Positions 8,294-17,137 of a stretch of 64,000 nt of DNA are shown one piece after another. This DNA is from Sphingomonas sp. J315 (GTDB lineage Bacteria > Pseudomonadota > Alphaproteobacteria > Sphingomonadales > Sphingomonadaceae), in NCBI RefSeq assembly GCF_024666595.1, contig NZ_CP088296.1:2842501-2906500 (forward strand). The letters are read 5' to 3'. Under the pieces are notes generated by a model. The model saw nothing but the letters and a program-made list of their open reading frames with translations, searched no databases and was not told where the DNA came from. A program made the translations under genes and the position numbers. Numbering within the stretch: the stretch's first letter is position 1; each line of letters opens with the position of its first letter.

Positions 8294-10226
8294 ATGTCGC
8301 GGTTTTTCTTGAGCGTAGCTCTGCTTGCGCTGGCTCCGGTCGCGTCGGCGCAGGCGCCGGCCGCTACATCTACGGCCGCACGACCGCCGATGGCGCTGGA
8401 GGTATTTGCCGAGCTGCCCCAGGTCGAAGACCCGCGCATGTCGCCCGATGGAAAGCGGATCGTCGCGAAGCTCGCCCGCGATGGGCAGATGTTCCTTGCG
8501 GTCATCGCGATCGATGGCGCTACCGCCCCGTCCTATATCCATCCGGGTGAGGTCGATCTCAACTGGTGGCGCTGGGTCAATGACGACTGGATCGTCGTCG
8601 GCATCGGGCGCGAGCAAAAGGTCGACGGCGACACATTCTACATAAGTCGCGCACTCGGCATTCAGCTTTCGACCGGCAAGATGACCGTGCTCGCCGAACG
8701 CGATGCGGCGCAGCGCGCGGACGATGTGATCTGGGTCGCGCGCGACGGATCGGCACGGGTGATGCTCGCCTACCAGACCTCGATCTTTATCAACCAGCCG
8801 GGTTTCTGGCCCAAGGTGGAGGAAATCGACCTAGCGACCGGCAAGCGCCGGCTGGTTCAGGGGCCGCGCGAGGGCGTGTTCGACTGGTATGCCGATCGCG
8901 ACGGCGTGGTGCGCATGGGTGTCGGGTCGTCGCTCGACGGCCGGTCGAGCCGGCTGCTCTATCGCGAGAGCGCCGACGCGCCCGTCCGCACGGTGGACCG
9001 CGCCAAGCGCGGCAAGGATCGGCTCACCATCCCCTCGCTGTTCCTGCGCGACAAGAACAAGGCGTTGGTGATCGAGGATGACGAGGCGGGCTTTTCGGCG
9101 CTGTACGAATATGACCTCGCCACGCTTCAGCGGGGGAAGCAGCTGTTCGCGACGCCAGGCTATGACATTGGCGGCGTGATCGCGGATAGCAGCGGGGATG
9201 GCTTCGCCGGCGTCCATACCGAGCAGAACCGCCCATCGATCCACTGGAGCGATCCGCAAATGGCCGCGATGCACGGCGCGATCGCGGGCCAGGTCAGGGG
9301 CGGGCAGATCACGATCACCTCATTGAGCCGCGATGGCCAGTCGGCGGTGATCAACGTCAGCGGACCCGATACGCCCGGCGCATGGATGGTCTATCGCAAC
9401 GCCACCCGCGAGCTGACTGCGCTGGCGCTCGACAACAAGACGATCGGGCTCAAGCGGATGCATCCCGTGACAACGATCCGCTACAAGGCGCGCGACGGGG
9501 TCGAAATCGCGGCGGTGCTGACGCTGCCGCGCGGCAAGTCGGGCAAGCTGCCGTTGATCGTGATGCCGCATGGCGGCCCGCGCGCGCGCGACAGCGAGGT
9601 GTGGGACTGGTGGGCGCAATTCCTGGCCGATCGCGGCTATGCGGTGGTGCAGCCAAATTATCGCGGCTCCACCGGCTATGGCACCAAGTTCATGGAGATG
9701 GGCGAGGGGCAATGGGGCCTGGCGATGCAGGACGACCTGGACGACGCGATCAAGGCGCTCGCCGATCAGGGCATCGCCGATGCCAAGCGCGTCTGCATGG
9801 TCGGCGCGTCCTATGGCGGCTACGCGGCGTTGCGCGCAGCGCAGCGGGACGGTGACAAGTATCGCTGTGCCGTCTCATACGCCGGGGTGTCCGACCTCAA
9901 CCGGATGGTGCGGCACCAGAGCAACTTCCTCTATGCCGGTGCACGGGGGGGACTGGCTGCGCGAGCAGGCACCCGACCTCAAGGATATTTCACCGGTCAA
10001 CTTTGCGGGCGCGTTCGGCATTCCCGTGCTGTTGATGCATGGCGAGAAGGACCGCGTCGTCCCAATCGTCCAGTCGAAGGTGATGGCGCAGAAGCTGAAG
10101 AGCGCGGGCAAGGACGTGACCTATATCGTCCAGCCGCTGGGCGACCATCACTTCACCCGACAGGAAGACCGCGTCGAGTTCCTGAAGGCGATGGAGGCGT
10201 TCCTCGCCAAGCATAACCCGGCCTGA
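8294..10226 (+). pseudogene. S9 family peptidase, copy 2 (single frameshift)
   Basis: A paralogue of the preceding gene, about 643 residues when repaired. Signal peptide MSRFFLSVALLALAPVASAQ is followed by a propeller-like region and the S9 catalytic domain. The catalytic set is GASYGGYA (Ser), HGEKDRVVP (Asp) and GDHHFTR (His). One extra G in the seven-G run 9945-9951 shifts the frame after NFLYAGARG; the other frame continues GDWLREQAPDLKDISPVNF to the true end HNPA. The uncorrected frame would run to 10216 with a meaningless tail and no catalytic Asp or His. SD-like aaggggaaaga precedes the ATG. Peptide substrate unknown. Confidence 0.85.
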
Positions 10227-10232
10227 GCCGGG

Positions 10233-10259
10233 CGAGGCGGTCAGATGCTGACCGCCTCG
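10233..10259. terminator. hairpin between convergent S9 peptidase and engB
   Basis: A perfect 12-bp stem, CGAGGCGGTCAG / CTGACCGCCTCG, with the three-base loop ATG. It spans the last codons of engB and the gap after the S9 peptidase. There is no U-tract on either side, so factor-independent termination is uncertain, but the position suits a shared transcript end. Confidence 0.5.
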
Positions 10260-10882
10260 ATCACTGCGGCGCGCAGCTCGGCGATGCCGTCGCTCTTTTC
10301 GCTCGACGTGGCGAGGATGTCGGGATGGGCGGCGGGGCGCTTTCGTGCTTCGTCGATCGTCCGCTGGGTCACTTCGGCCAGTTCTGCCGGCTTGATCTTG
10401 TCGCCCTTGGTCAGGACGATGCGATAGCTGACCGCCGCCGCGTCGAGCATGTCGAGGATGTCGCGGTCGACTTCCTTGATCCCGTGGCGGCTGTCGATCA
10501 GCACCAGCACGCGCTTCAGCACATCGCGCCCGCGCAGATAGTCGTTCACCAGGAAGCGCCATTTCCTGACGACGTCCTTGGGTGCCTTGGCAAAGCCGTA
10601 GCCGGGCATGTCGACCAGCCGGAACTTCACCGGATCGCCGACATCGAAAAAGTTGAGCTCCTGAGTCCGCCCCGGCGTGTTCGACGTGCGCGCGAGCCCG
10701 TTACGCCCGGTCAGCGCGTTGAGCAGCGAGGATTTGCCGACATTCGACCGCCCGGCAAACGCCACTTCCGGCACGACCGCGTCGGGCAGGAAGTGGAGCG
10801 CAGGCGCGGACTTCAGGAACGCGACGGGCCCCGCAAAGGTCTTGCGCGCGCCCTCGATCAACTCGGGGTCGAACTCGGTCAC
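10241..10882 (-). CDS. yihA: ribosome biogenesis GTP-binding protein YihA/YsxC (EngB)
   Basis: An essential cytoplasmic GTPase needed for assembly of the large ribosomal subunit. The 213-residue protein shows G1 GRSNVGKSS, the Thr of G2 within [10 protein letters not shown]3 DMPGYGFA, G4 TKGD (where TKAD is commoner) and a short G5 (TSS). The GTG start at 10882 overlaps the TGA of yidC by four bases (GTGA), so translation is probably coupled. An open frame extends upstream to 11263 but that part is only the shadow of yidC. Last gene of the rpmH-rnpA-yidD-yidC-engB run. Confidence 0.95.
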   Translation of the reverse strand: MTEFDPELIEGARKTFAGPVAFLKSAPALHFLPDAVVPEVAFAGRSNVGKSSLLNALTGRNGLARTSNTPGRTQELNFFDVGDPVKFRLVDMPGYGFAKAPKDVVRKWRFLVNDYLRGRDVLKRVLVLIDSRHGIKEVDRDILDMLDAAAVSYRIVLTKGDKIKPAELAEVTQRTIDEARKRPAAHPDILATSSEKSDGIAELRAAVIEAVSI

Positions 10883-12642
10883 TTCTTCCCCTTGCCCGGT
10901 TTGGGGGTGGGCGCTTGGATCACCGCACCCGATGCGGGCAGCGGTTCCTTCAGCGCCGGGTGGCGCATGTACAGGAACTTCTGCTGCGCGATGGTGAGCA
11001 GGTTCGAGGTGATCCAGTAGAGCTGGAGACCTGCCGCGAACGGCGCCATCACGAACATCAGCACCCATGGCATGATCGCGAACATCTGCTTCTGGATCTC
11101 GTCTGTCGGCGCGGGGTTCAGCTTGAACTGCGCCCACATCGACACGCCGAGCAGGATCGGGAACACGCCCAGCGCCAGGAACATCGGCAGCTGGATGCCG
11201 GTCAGATAATGGACCAGGTTGACGAGGTTCGCGGGGTCGGGAGCGGACAGATCCTTGATCCACAGTACCAAAGGCTGGTGGCGCATTTCGATCGACAGCA
11301 TCAGCACCTTGTACAGCGCGTAGAGGATCGGAATCTGGAGCAGGGTCGGGAGGCAGCCCGCGAGCGGGTTCACCTTCTCGTCCTTGTACAGCTTCATGAT
11401 TTCCTGCTGCTGGCGCGGCTTGTCGTCCTTGTAGCGTTCCTGCAGCGCCTTCATCTTGGGCTGGAGCGCGCGCATCGCGGCCATCGACGCAAACTGCTTC
11501 TGCGCGATCGGGAACAGCAGCAGGCGGACGGTGACGGTCAACAGGATGATCGCGACACCGAAATTGCCGACCATGCGGAACAGCCAGTGAAGGTAATGGA
11601 AGATCGGCTTTTCGAAGATCTCGAACCAGCCCCAGTCGATCGCCTTGCCGAACTGGCGGATACCGCCTTCTTCCTCGTAGCTGTCGAGCAGGTTGATGTC
11701 CTTCGCGCCCGCGAAGAAGCGGGTCGTCTGGGTCATCACCTGGCCGGGCGCGACCTGGCGCGCCGCAGTCGGCTCGAACTGCGCCTGAGTCGCGCTATTG
11801 GCGGCGGGGCGGAAGCCGAGGCCCACCGGCATGCCCTGATCGGGGACCAACGCGGTCAGCCAGTAGATGTCGGTATAGCCGATCCAGCCGCCCTTGGTAT
11901 CGAACCGCTGGGCACCTTCGTCTTTCACCGTGTCGTAATTGACGTCGTAATCGACGATGCCGTCATAGGAAGCGACCGGGCCGGCATGGATCGTCCAGGT
12001 GTCGATATCATTGCCCGGACCGTGGCGGTAGAGAAAGCCATAGCCGGCTACCGCAATCGGCGTCTGCCCCAGGTTCACGACCTTCTGGCGGACGGTGAAC
12101 ATATAGCCTTCATCGACCGACAGCTCGATCGCGAAGCGCTGCGTGCCGCTGGTCGCGGTGAGTGTGACCGGAGTGGTCGGGGTCAGCTTGGTGCCGCTCG
12201 CGTTCCACACCGTGTCCGCGCCGGGGGCGTTGAGTCCCTGACCCGACCAGCCGAAACCGGCGAAATAGGCGTCGCGCGTGCCGCTTGGGGAGAGCAGGCG
12301 GATCGGCGCGCTGTCCTTGGCGATCGTTTCCTTGTGCTTGACCAGCACCAGATCGTCGATCCGCGCACCCTTGAGGTTGAGGCTGCCGCGCACCGTCGGC
12401 GTCTCGATTGCGATGCGCGGGGTTTCGCGCAGCACGGTCGCGCGGTCGCGGATCGCGGCGGGGGTGTCGGCGGTGGGGTCTGCGCCCGGATTGGGGACGA
12501 TCTTGGGCGTGCCGTCCTGTGTCTTGGTCACTGTCGGGGCCGGCGGCGTCGGGAACAGCCAGCCGGTCATCGCGGGCCATGCGAACAGCAGCAGGCCGGC
12601 AATCACGGCGAACAGCAGGAAATTCTTCTGGTCGTCTTTCAC
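10879..12642 (-). CDS. yidC: membrane protein insertase YidC
   Basis: Inserts and folds inner-membrane proteins, with or without SecYEG. At 587 residues it is the Gram-negative type: an N-terminal membrane anchor ([18 protein letters not shown]), a large periplasmic beta domain (roughly residues 60-355), then the conserved five-helix 60KD_IMP core with [19 protein letters not shown], the cytoplasmic hairpin rich in charged residues ([18 protein letters not shown]), and [18 protein letters not shown]. The basic tail ends TPKPGKGKK. It lies 20 bp after yidD and overlaps engB. Confidence 0.97.
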   Translation of the reverse strand: MKDDQKNFLLFAVIAGLLLFAWPAMTGWLFPTPPAPTVTKTQDGTPKIVPNPGADPTADTPAAIRDRATVLRETPRIAIETPTVRGSLNLKGARIDDLVLVKHKETIAKDSAPIRLLSPSGTRDAYFAGFGWSGQGLNAPGADTVWNASGTKLTPTTPVTLTATSGTQRFAIELSVDEGYMFTVRQKVVNLGQTPIAVAGYGFLYRHGPGNDIDTWTIHAGPVASYDGIVDYDVNYDTVKDEGAQRFDTKGGWIGYTDIYWLTALVPDQGMPVGLGFRPAANSATQAQFEPTAARQVAPGQVMTQTTRFFAGAKDINLLDSYEEEGGIRQFGKAIDWGWFEIFEKPIFHYLHWLFRMVGNFGVAIILLTVTVRLLLFPIAQKQFASMAAMRALQPKMKALQERYKDDKPRQQQEIMKLYKDEKVNPLAGCLPTLLQIPILYALYKVLMLSIEMRHQPLVLWIKDLSAPDPANLVNLVHYLTGIQLPMFLALGVFPILLGVSMWAQFKLNPAPTDEIQKQMFAIMPWVLMFVMAPFAAGLQLYWITSNLLTIAQQKFLYMRHPALKEPLPASGAVIQAPTPKPGKGKK

Positions 12643-12662
12643 GTCATTCCCCGGTCAGGATA

Positions 12663-12875
12663 TCAGGGCACTGGGTCATAGCCGTGCCCACCCCATGGAT
12701 GGCAGCGAAGGATGCGCCGCAGCGCGAGCCATCCGCCCTTGAGCGCCCCATAGCGGGAGAGCGCCTCGATTGCATAGGCCGAACAGCTTGGCGCGAAACG
12801 ACAGCTGGGAGGCAGGATGCGCGACGGCCCGATCTGCCACCCGCGCGCGATGAGGATGAACAGGCGGGCAATCAC
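12663..12875 (-). CDS. yidD: membrane protein insertion efficiency factor YidD
   Basis: A 70-residue amphipathic protein. The Cys-containing core [21 protein letters not shown] and the C-terminal [12 protein letters not shown] are the family hallmarks. It is thought to assist YidC-dependent insertion at the inner membrane. The GTG start overlaps the stop of rnpA by four bases (GTGA). Confidence 0.95.
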   Translation of the reverse strand: MIARLFILIARGWQIGPSRILPPSCRFAPSCSAYAIEALSRYGALKGGWLALRRILRCHPWGGHGYDPVP

Positions 12876-13189
12876 CGCTTCACCTTCGCCAGCGCTTTGG
12901 CCAGTTCGGACTTGAGCGCCGCATAGTCGCGCTCGATCCCGCTCGCGCGGCCGATCAGGACATGATCCGCCCCGGCGACGCCGTCGACCGGCAGCACCTC
13001 ACGCACCAGCGCGCGAAAGCGTCGCTTCATGCGGTTGCGGGTGACGGCGTTGCCGACCTTCTTCGACACGGTGATGCCGATTCGCATCGTCGCATCTGCG
13101 TCGCCGCGCGGGCGCACGATCAGCACGAAGCCGGGCATCGGCGCGCGCTTGCCGGCATTGGCGGCGAGATAGTCCTTGCGCTGAGTCAT
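12872..13189 (-). CDS. rnpA: ribonuclease P protein component
   Basis: The protein subunit of RNase P, which trims the 5' leader of tRNAs. The start [17 protein letters not shown] at 13189 gives 105 residues, within the family's usual length; the open frame continues upstream to 13516 but that stretch covers rpmH and has no RnpA character. The RNR signature is clear: [22 protein letters not shown]. It lies about 100 bp after rpmH and overlaps yidD. Confidence 0.95.
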   Translation of the reverse strand: MTQRKDYLAANAGKRAPMPGFVLIVRPRGDADATMRIGITVSKKVGNAVTRNRMKRRFRALVREVLPVDGVAGADHVLIGRASGIERDYAALKSELAKALAKVKR

Positions 13190-13230
13190 CCGCGCTAGCC
13201 CCGCTTTCGAGGCGGGCGGTGAACGCAAAC

Positions 13231-13260
13231 AGCCCGCTTCCTCGGCCGAGGAAACGGGCT
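13231..13260. promoter_or_regulatory. hairpin between rpmH and rnpA
   Basis: A 30-bp near-perfect palindrome, agcccgcttcctcgg / ccgaggaaacgggct, with one mismatch. It lies between rpmH and rnpA on the minus-strand transcript. No U-run follows, so partial attenuation or an RNA processing site is likelier than full termination; it could help keep rnpA below rpmH in expression. Confidence 0.5.
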
Positions 13261-13290
13261 GGTTCGACACCAGCGATGCTGGCGTCAGGC

Positions 13291-13425
13291 TTACGCGCTC
13301 AGCTTGTTGCGGCCGCGGGCGCGGCGGGCGCGAATCACATTGCGGCCGCCGGGGGTCGCCATGCGCGCGCGGAAGCCGTGCCGGCGCGCTCGCACCAGGT
13401 TGCTCGGCTGAAAGGTCCGCTTCAT
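13291..13425 (-). CDS. rpmH: 50S ribosomal protein L34
   Basis: A 44-residue, very basic protein of the large ribosomal subunit. It starts [20 protein letters not shown] and continues with [17 protein letters not shown] before KLSA; all family positions are present. It heads the conserved rpmH-rnpA-yidD-yidC-engB cluster. A promoter would be expected in 13426-13512, but I cannot single out boxes there. Confidence 0.97.
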   Translation of the reverse strand: MKRTFQPSNLVRARRHGFRARMATPGGRNVIRARRARGRNKLSA

Positions 13426-13512
13426 CGCTCATTCCCTGAATTCTAGAAACTGAAATGGCCGCCGCAGGGGCGACCGTGTGAACGGGCCCGTTAGCCAAAG
13501 CGGAGGCCGAAG

Positions 13513-13794
13513 TCAATTCGCGGCAAGCCTTTTTGCCCGTGTACGGCGGCGCTTGGCGCTACCGCGCACCAATATCCGGTCGATGAACGCCCCGGCCCGC
13601 GGCCAGCGCGCTTTCAATCGCACGAATCGATGCCGCGCCCAGCGTGAATTGCGCAGAATCAGGATGAGGCCGAACGTCGCGATGACCGTCCCGCCGGGGC
13701 CGGGCAGGGGCGAGGCGAGCGGCGCGACGACCAGAAACAGGGTCCAGCCGCTCACCAGCAGGGCGATTCGCATAAAGGGATGCGGGCTTCGCAT
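13513..13794 (-). CDS. small membrane protein, PGPGW-like
   Basis: A 93-residue protein with two membrane segments (IALLVSGWTLFLVVAPLAS and GTVIATFGLILILRNS) joined by a loop with LPGPGG, reminiscent of the PGPGW family of putative membrane proteins. The C-terminus is strongly basic (RGSAKRRRTRAKR) and should face the cytoplasm. It lies upstream of and in the same direction as rpmH. Function unknown. Start is either 13794 or the second Met at 13773. Confidence 0.65.
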   Translation of the reverse strand: MRSPHPFMRIALLVSGWTLFLVVAPLASPLPGPGGTVIATFGLILILRNSRWARHRFVRLKARWPRAGAFIDRILVRGSAKRRRTRAKRLAAN

Positions 13795-15025
13795 GGGTCC
13801 GAGATGGGGCCGTGTGTTGCCGATGCAAGACGCAGGCGCGATGAACCGTTTCCCTCGCAGGAAAAGCCGCTAAGAGTGTGCGAACAAAAGGGGGGCGTTG
13901 ATGGTCGCGAGTGTCTCGACGGTCGCATATCTCGGGCTGGAGGCGCGCGCAGTCGAGGTGCAGTGCAACCTCGTCCCCGGCCTCCCCAAATTCATGATCG
14001 TCGGCCTGCCCGACAAGGCGGTGGCCGAGAGCCGCGAGCGGGTGCGCGCGGCGATGGCGGCGATCGGCCTCGCCATGCCGCCCAAGCATATCGTCCTCAA
14101 CCTCTCGCCCGCCGATTTGCCCAAGGAAGGGTCGCATTTCGACCTGCCGATCGCGCTGGCGCTGCTGGCGGCGATGGGGGTGACCGATGCCGAGGCGCTG
14201 GCCGATTATGTCGTGGTCGGTGAGCTGGCGCTCGACGGGCGCATCGCCTCCTCGCCCGGGGTGCTGCTCGCGGCGCTGCACGCGGCGGGGAAGGGGAAGG
14301 GGCTGATCTGCCCCGCGGCACAGGGGGCGGAGGCGGCGTGGGCGGGGACAGGCGCGGTGCTCGCCGCGCCCGATCTGGTCGGGCTGCTCAATCACCTCAA
14401 GGGCCAGCAACTGCTCGGATCGCCCGAGCCGGGTGAGGCGGACCCGCCGGGCTTCGGTCCCGACCTCAGACAGGTGAAGGGGCAGGAGACCGCCAAGCGC
14501 GCGCTCGAGATCGCGGCGGCGGGCGGGCACAATCTGCTGATGGTCGGCCCGCCGGGCGCGGGCAAGTCGCTGATGGCAAGCTGCCTTCCCGGCATCCTCC
14601 CCCGCTCGACGCCGCCGAGGCGCTGGAGGTGTCGATGGTGGCGAGTGTTGCGGGGACGCTGGAGGGCGGGCGGCTGACGCGCACGCGCCCCTTCCGCGCG
14701 CCGCATCATTCGGCGTCGATGGCCGCGCTCACCGGCGGCGGGCTGAAGGTCAAGCCGGGCGAAGTCAGTCTCGCGCATCTCGGCGTGCTGTTCCTCGACG
14801 AACTGCCCGAGTTCCAGCGCGCGGTGCTCGATCCGCTGCGCCAGCCGCTCGAGGCGGGGACGGTCAGCGTCGCGCGTGCCAATGCGCATGTGACCTTTCC
14901 GGCGCGCGTTCAACTGGTCGCGGCGATGAATCCGTGCCGTTGCGGCCATCTGGGCGACCCGGCGCTCGCTTGTGCACGCGCCCCGCGCTGTGCCTCCGAC
15001 TATCAGGCCAAGGTGTCGGGGCCGC

Positions 15026-15041
15026 TGCTCGACCGCATCGA
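15026..15041 (+). repeat. left 16-bp direct repeat of the comM insertion
   Basis: TGCTCGACCGCATCGA, identical to 15653-15668. In comM it encodes part of LLDRI. The neighbouring bases differ on both sides, so the repeat is exactly 16 bp. Confidence 0.85.
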
Positions 15042-15112
15042 ACCAGTTTTCAAGTCAGAAATGCAGTCAGTCTGCTAACGACCCCGCTGCTGACATTCGG
15101 TGGGCTAAGCTT

Positions 15113-15403
15113 TCACGGGTTCGGTTTCCACCAAGCGTATGCCATCGTAATCCAGCCGCCCACGAATGCAGCTATCGCAATCCAGCCAGCCATGAACGGA
15201 AGCTCTGGCGCACAATAGTCGAGGCAAAACACGACTGGTCCGGATGCTGGGGCCTCGACCCCAAAGAAATCGGCAAATTGATCCCAACCGCCCATTACCG
15301 CCGAGAATATGTAGGCTTGGACAATCCATGCTTGAACGGCCCAAGCTATCAAAGAGACCAAAAAGAGCAGCATAGCGCTCAGTAACCGCCGATCGCGCCT
15401 CAT
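15113..15403 (-). CDS. small membrane protein carried by the comM insertion
   Basis: A 96-residue hypothetical protein with a long hydrophobic N-terminal stretch (LLSAMLLFLVSLIAWAVQAW) and a second one near the C-terminus (GWIAIAAFVGGWITMAYAWW). The middle is a short exposed part containing two Cys (FCLDYCAPELP). The start at 15403 has a strong AGGAGG site about seven bases upstream; a longer frame to 15502 lacks one. It is the only gene on the element. I do not recognise the family; an entry-exclusion, immunity or toxin-like role cannot be told apart. Confidence 0.65.
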   Translation of the reverse strand: MRRDRRLLSAMLLFLVSLIAWAVQAWIVQAYIFSAVMGGWDQFADFFGVEAPASGPVVFCLDYCAPELPFMAGWIAIAAFVGGWITMAYAWWKPNP

Positions 15404-15652
15404 GCTTGCACCTCCTGCGACTGCTCGCACCAAGCCTATGTTCTTGAACGTCAGCTTTCCACCCAAAATCAGACGTTCCCGACCCGTGCCAAAAGCGGTC
15501 ATTCGCCGTTCGATTGTCGCACGCGCCTTAGCTATTGATAGGGAAGGGCAATTTTGACGTGCATGTAGGTCGATACACCGCGCAACAATATTCCACGTTC
15601 AAAAATCGGATGAAATGTGAAGGTTTTAGCGATTTTGAACATGGTAGAACTG

Positions 15653-15668
15653 TGCTCGACCGCATCGA
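15653..15668 (+). repeat. right 16-bp direct repeat of the comM insertion
   Basis: The second copy of TGCTCGACCGCATCGA. The comM frame continues from here into DLHVEVQPV. Confidence 0.85.
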
Positions 15669-16031
15669 CCTGCATGTCGAGGTCCAGCCGGTCACTGCCG
15701 CTGACCTTGTCCTGCCCCCGCCATCGGAAGGGTCGGCGGAGGTCGCAGCGCGCGTCGCGGCGGCGCGCGCCGTGCAGCGTGCCCGCTATGGCAGCGACGG
15801 TCCGCGCACCAATGCGGAAGCCGACGGCCCGGTCCTCGACGTGGCGGCCACCCCGGATGAGGCAGGCCGCAAGCTGCTGGCCCAGGCCGCCGAGGCGATG
15901 CGGATGAGCGCGCGCGGCTATACCCGCGTCCTGCGCGTCGCGCGCACCATCGCCGACCTGGCGGGCGCGGAGACGGTCGGGCGTATCCATATCGCCGAGG
16001 CGCTCAGCTATCGGCGACAGGCCCCCCGAAG

Positions 16032-17120
16032 CTAGGCGGCGGCGAGCGGTCGCGCCGCCCGTGCGCGTGCCTTGGGCCGCTTGAACCAGAAGGTCCACAC
16101 CGCGAAACTGCCCAGCATCGCCAGCACCAGCCCTGTCGACGCGACCACCAGCTTCCACAGCCACCCCCCGACCTTGGCGGCGTGGAGCGGATAGACGCTG
16201 TTGTAGGCGCGGATGCCGGTGGGCATCGCGTGCGCGTCGCGGGTATCGACGATCGCGCCATTCTCGGGCTGGAACCAAACCAAGGTGCGGCCATTGGGCA
16301 GCCATTCGGCGGGCTGGCGCAGGCGCATCTGGATCAGGTCGCCGGGCTTGCGCGGCAGCGCGACGAGGCGGATCTCCGATCCGGGATAGCGGGCGCGCGC
16401 CTCCGTGAACATCGCTGACCAGTCGAGGTCGCGGGCGAGCGGGCCGCCCTTCACCTGAGGCGGCGCGAACGGCTTTTGCAGCGCGCCGACGCTCTGGCCC
16501 GGGGTGAACACCGCAGTGCTGACGGGCTTGAGCACCATCAGCATCCCCGTCGCCATCGACAGGAACAGCAGGGGCGCGAACACCACGCCGATGTCGCGGT
16601 GATGGGTAACGATCGCCGGGCGGCTCATCCGTTTGGGGAAGAGGCGGAGTTTGAAGGTCTTGCGCAGTCGCCACCACAGGATGACGCCGGTGACGACGAA
16701 GGCGAGGCCGATTAGCCCGGCGATGCCGGCCACCGTCGCGCCGAGATCGTCAAGGAACAGATGATGGTGCAGGTCGAACAGCCACAGCTCGAACCGGTCC
16801 CATTTGCTGTCCCATTGTGCCACCACGCGCCCGGCCTGATCGGCATAGGCACCGGCTTCGCCCGAGTAGGAACGGCGGGTTAGGCCAAAATCCGAATAGG
16901 CGAACAGCAGCGATCGCGGCGTCTCACCCGGTGCTGCGAGGGCGGCGTTCATCTGCGCGCCGAGCGCGGCGACATCCTGCCGCTGCGCGTCGCCCGCGCC
17001 GGGCAGCCAGCCCAGCCATTGATGTTTGAAGACGAGGATCGCGCCCGACAGGCCGAGAACGCCGAGCACCAGCCCGACGATCCCGCCCGTCCAGCGATGG
17101 AGCAGATCGACCCACTTCAT
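16032..17120 (-). CDS. PepSY-associated transmembrane protein
   Basis: A 362-residue inner-membrane protein of the PepSY/PiuB type, often found with siderophore receptors and proposed to act as a ferric-siderophore reductase. It shows four membrane spans: WTGGIVGLVLGVLGLSGAILVF at the N-terminus, AGIAGLIGLAFVVTGVILWW, FAPLLFLSMATGMLMVL, and the C-terminal LVLAMLGSFAVWTFWF. His residues in LHRWTGG, DLHHHLFLDD and VTHHRDIG could bind haem. It lies 17 bp after the TonB receptor and is surely in its operon. A basic tail (KRPKARARAARPLAAA) ends it. The stop overlaps the comM stop on the other strand. Confidence 0.85.
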   Translation of the reverse strand: MKWVDLLHRWTGGIVGLVLGVLGLSGAILVFKHQWLGWLPGAGDAQRQDVAALGAQMNAALAAPGETPRSLLFAYSDFGLTRRSYSGEAGAYADQAGRVVAQWDSKWDRFELWLFDLHHHLFLDDLGATVAGIAGLIGLAFVVTGVILWWRLRKTFKLRLFPKRMSRPAIVTHHRDIGVVFAPLLFLSMATGMLMVLKPVSTAVFTPGQSVGALQKPFAPPQVKGGPLARDLDWSAMFTEARARYPGSEIRLVALPRKPGDLIQMRLRQPAEWLPNGRTLVWFQPENGAIVDTRDAHAMPTGIRAYNSVYPLHAAKVGGWLWKLVVASTGLVLAMLGSFAVWTFWFKRPKARARAARPLAAA

Positions 17121-17137
17121 CCCCGCCGCGCCTCCGC

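Larger units (their letters stand above)
15042..15668. mobile_element. 627-bp insertion in comM, flanked by 16-bp direct repeats
   Basis: The segment sits between two exact copies of a 16-bp comM sequence, and removing it plus one copy restores the comM reading. It has no transposase or integrase gene. Its only plausible gene is a 96-residue membrane protein on the minus strand. The right end has lower GC than its surroundings and holds an imperfect inverted repeat, gttcaaaaatcg (15597-15608) against cgattttgaac (15630-15640). A 16-bp repeat is longer than most transposon target duplications and closer to an attachment core used by a tyrosine recombinase, so a trans-mobilised or decayed element is my inference. 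Confidence 0.65.
13901..16035 (+). pseudogene. comM: YifB/ComM family Mg-chelatase-like AAA ATPase, frameshifted and split by an insertion
   Basis: ComM is a hexameric helicase that promotes branch migration during natural transformation. The N-terminal Lon-like domain (VASVSTVAYLGLEARAVEV, then GLPDKAVAESRERVRAA) and Walker A (GPPGAGKS) are followed by a frame break at the five-C run 14599-14603, where one base is missing. The next frame carries FRAPHHSASMAALTGGG, Walker B-like LFLDELPEF and the Cys pattern MNPCRCGHLGD. It is cut at 15041 by a 627-bp insertion and resumes at 15653 (DRIDLHVEVQPVTAADL), ending in the helical C-terminal domain. Repaired, it would be close to the normal size of about 500 residues. 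Two independent lesions suggest loss of function. It ends 4 bp into the next gene on the other strand. Confidence 0.85.

Noticed and set aside
10915..12681. 588-residue plus-strand frame opposite yidC
   Set aside because: Antisense shadow; the minus strand is an unmistakable YidC.
15026..15668. Integron cassette with an attC site as explanation of the comM insert
   Set aside because: I looked for the GTTRRRY and paired-core layout at the ends and did not find it.
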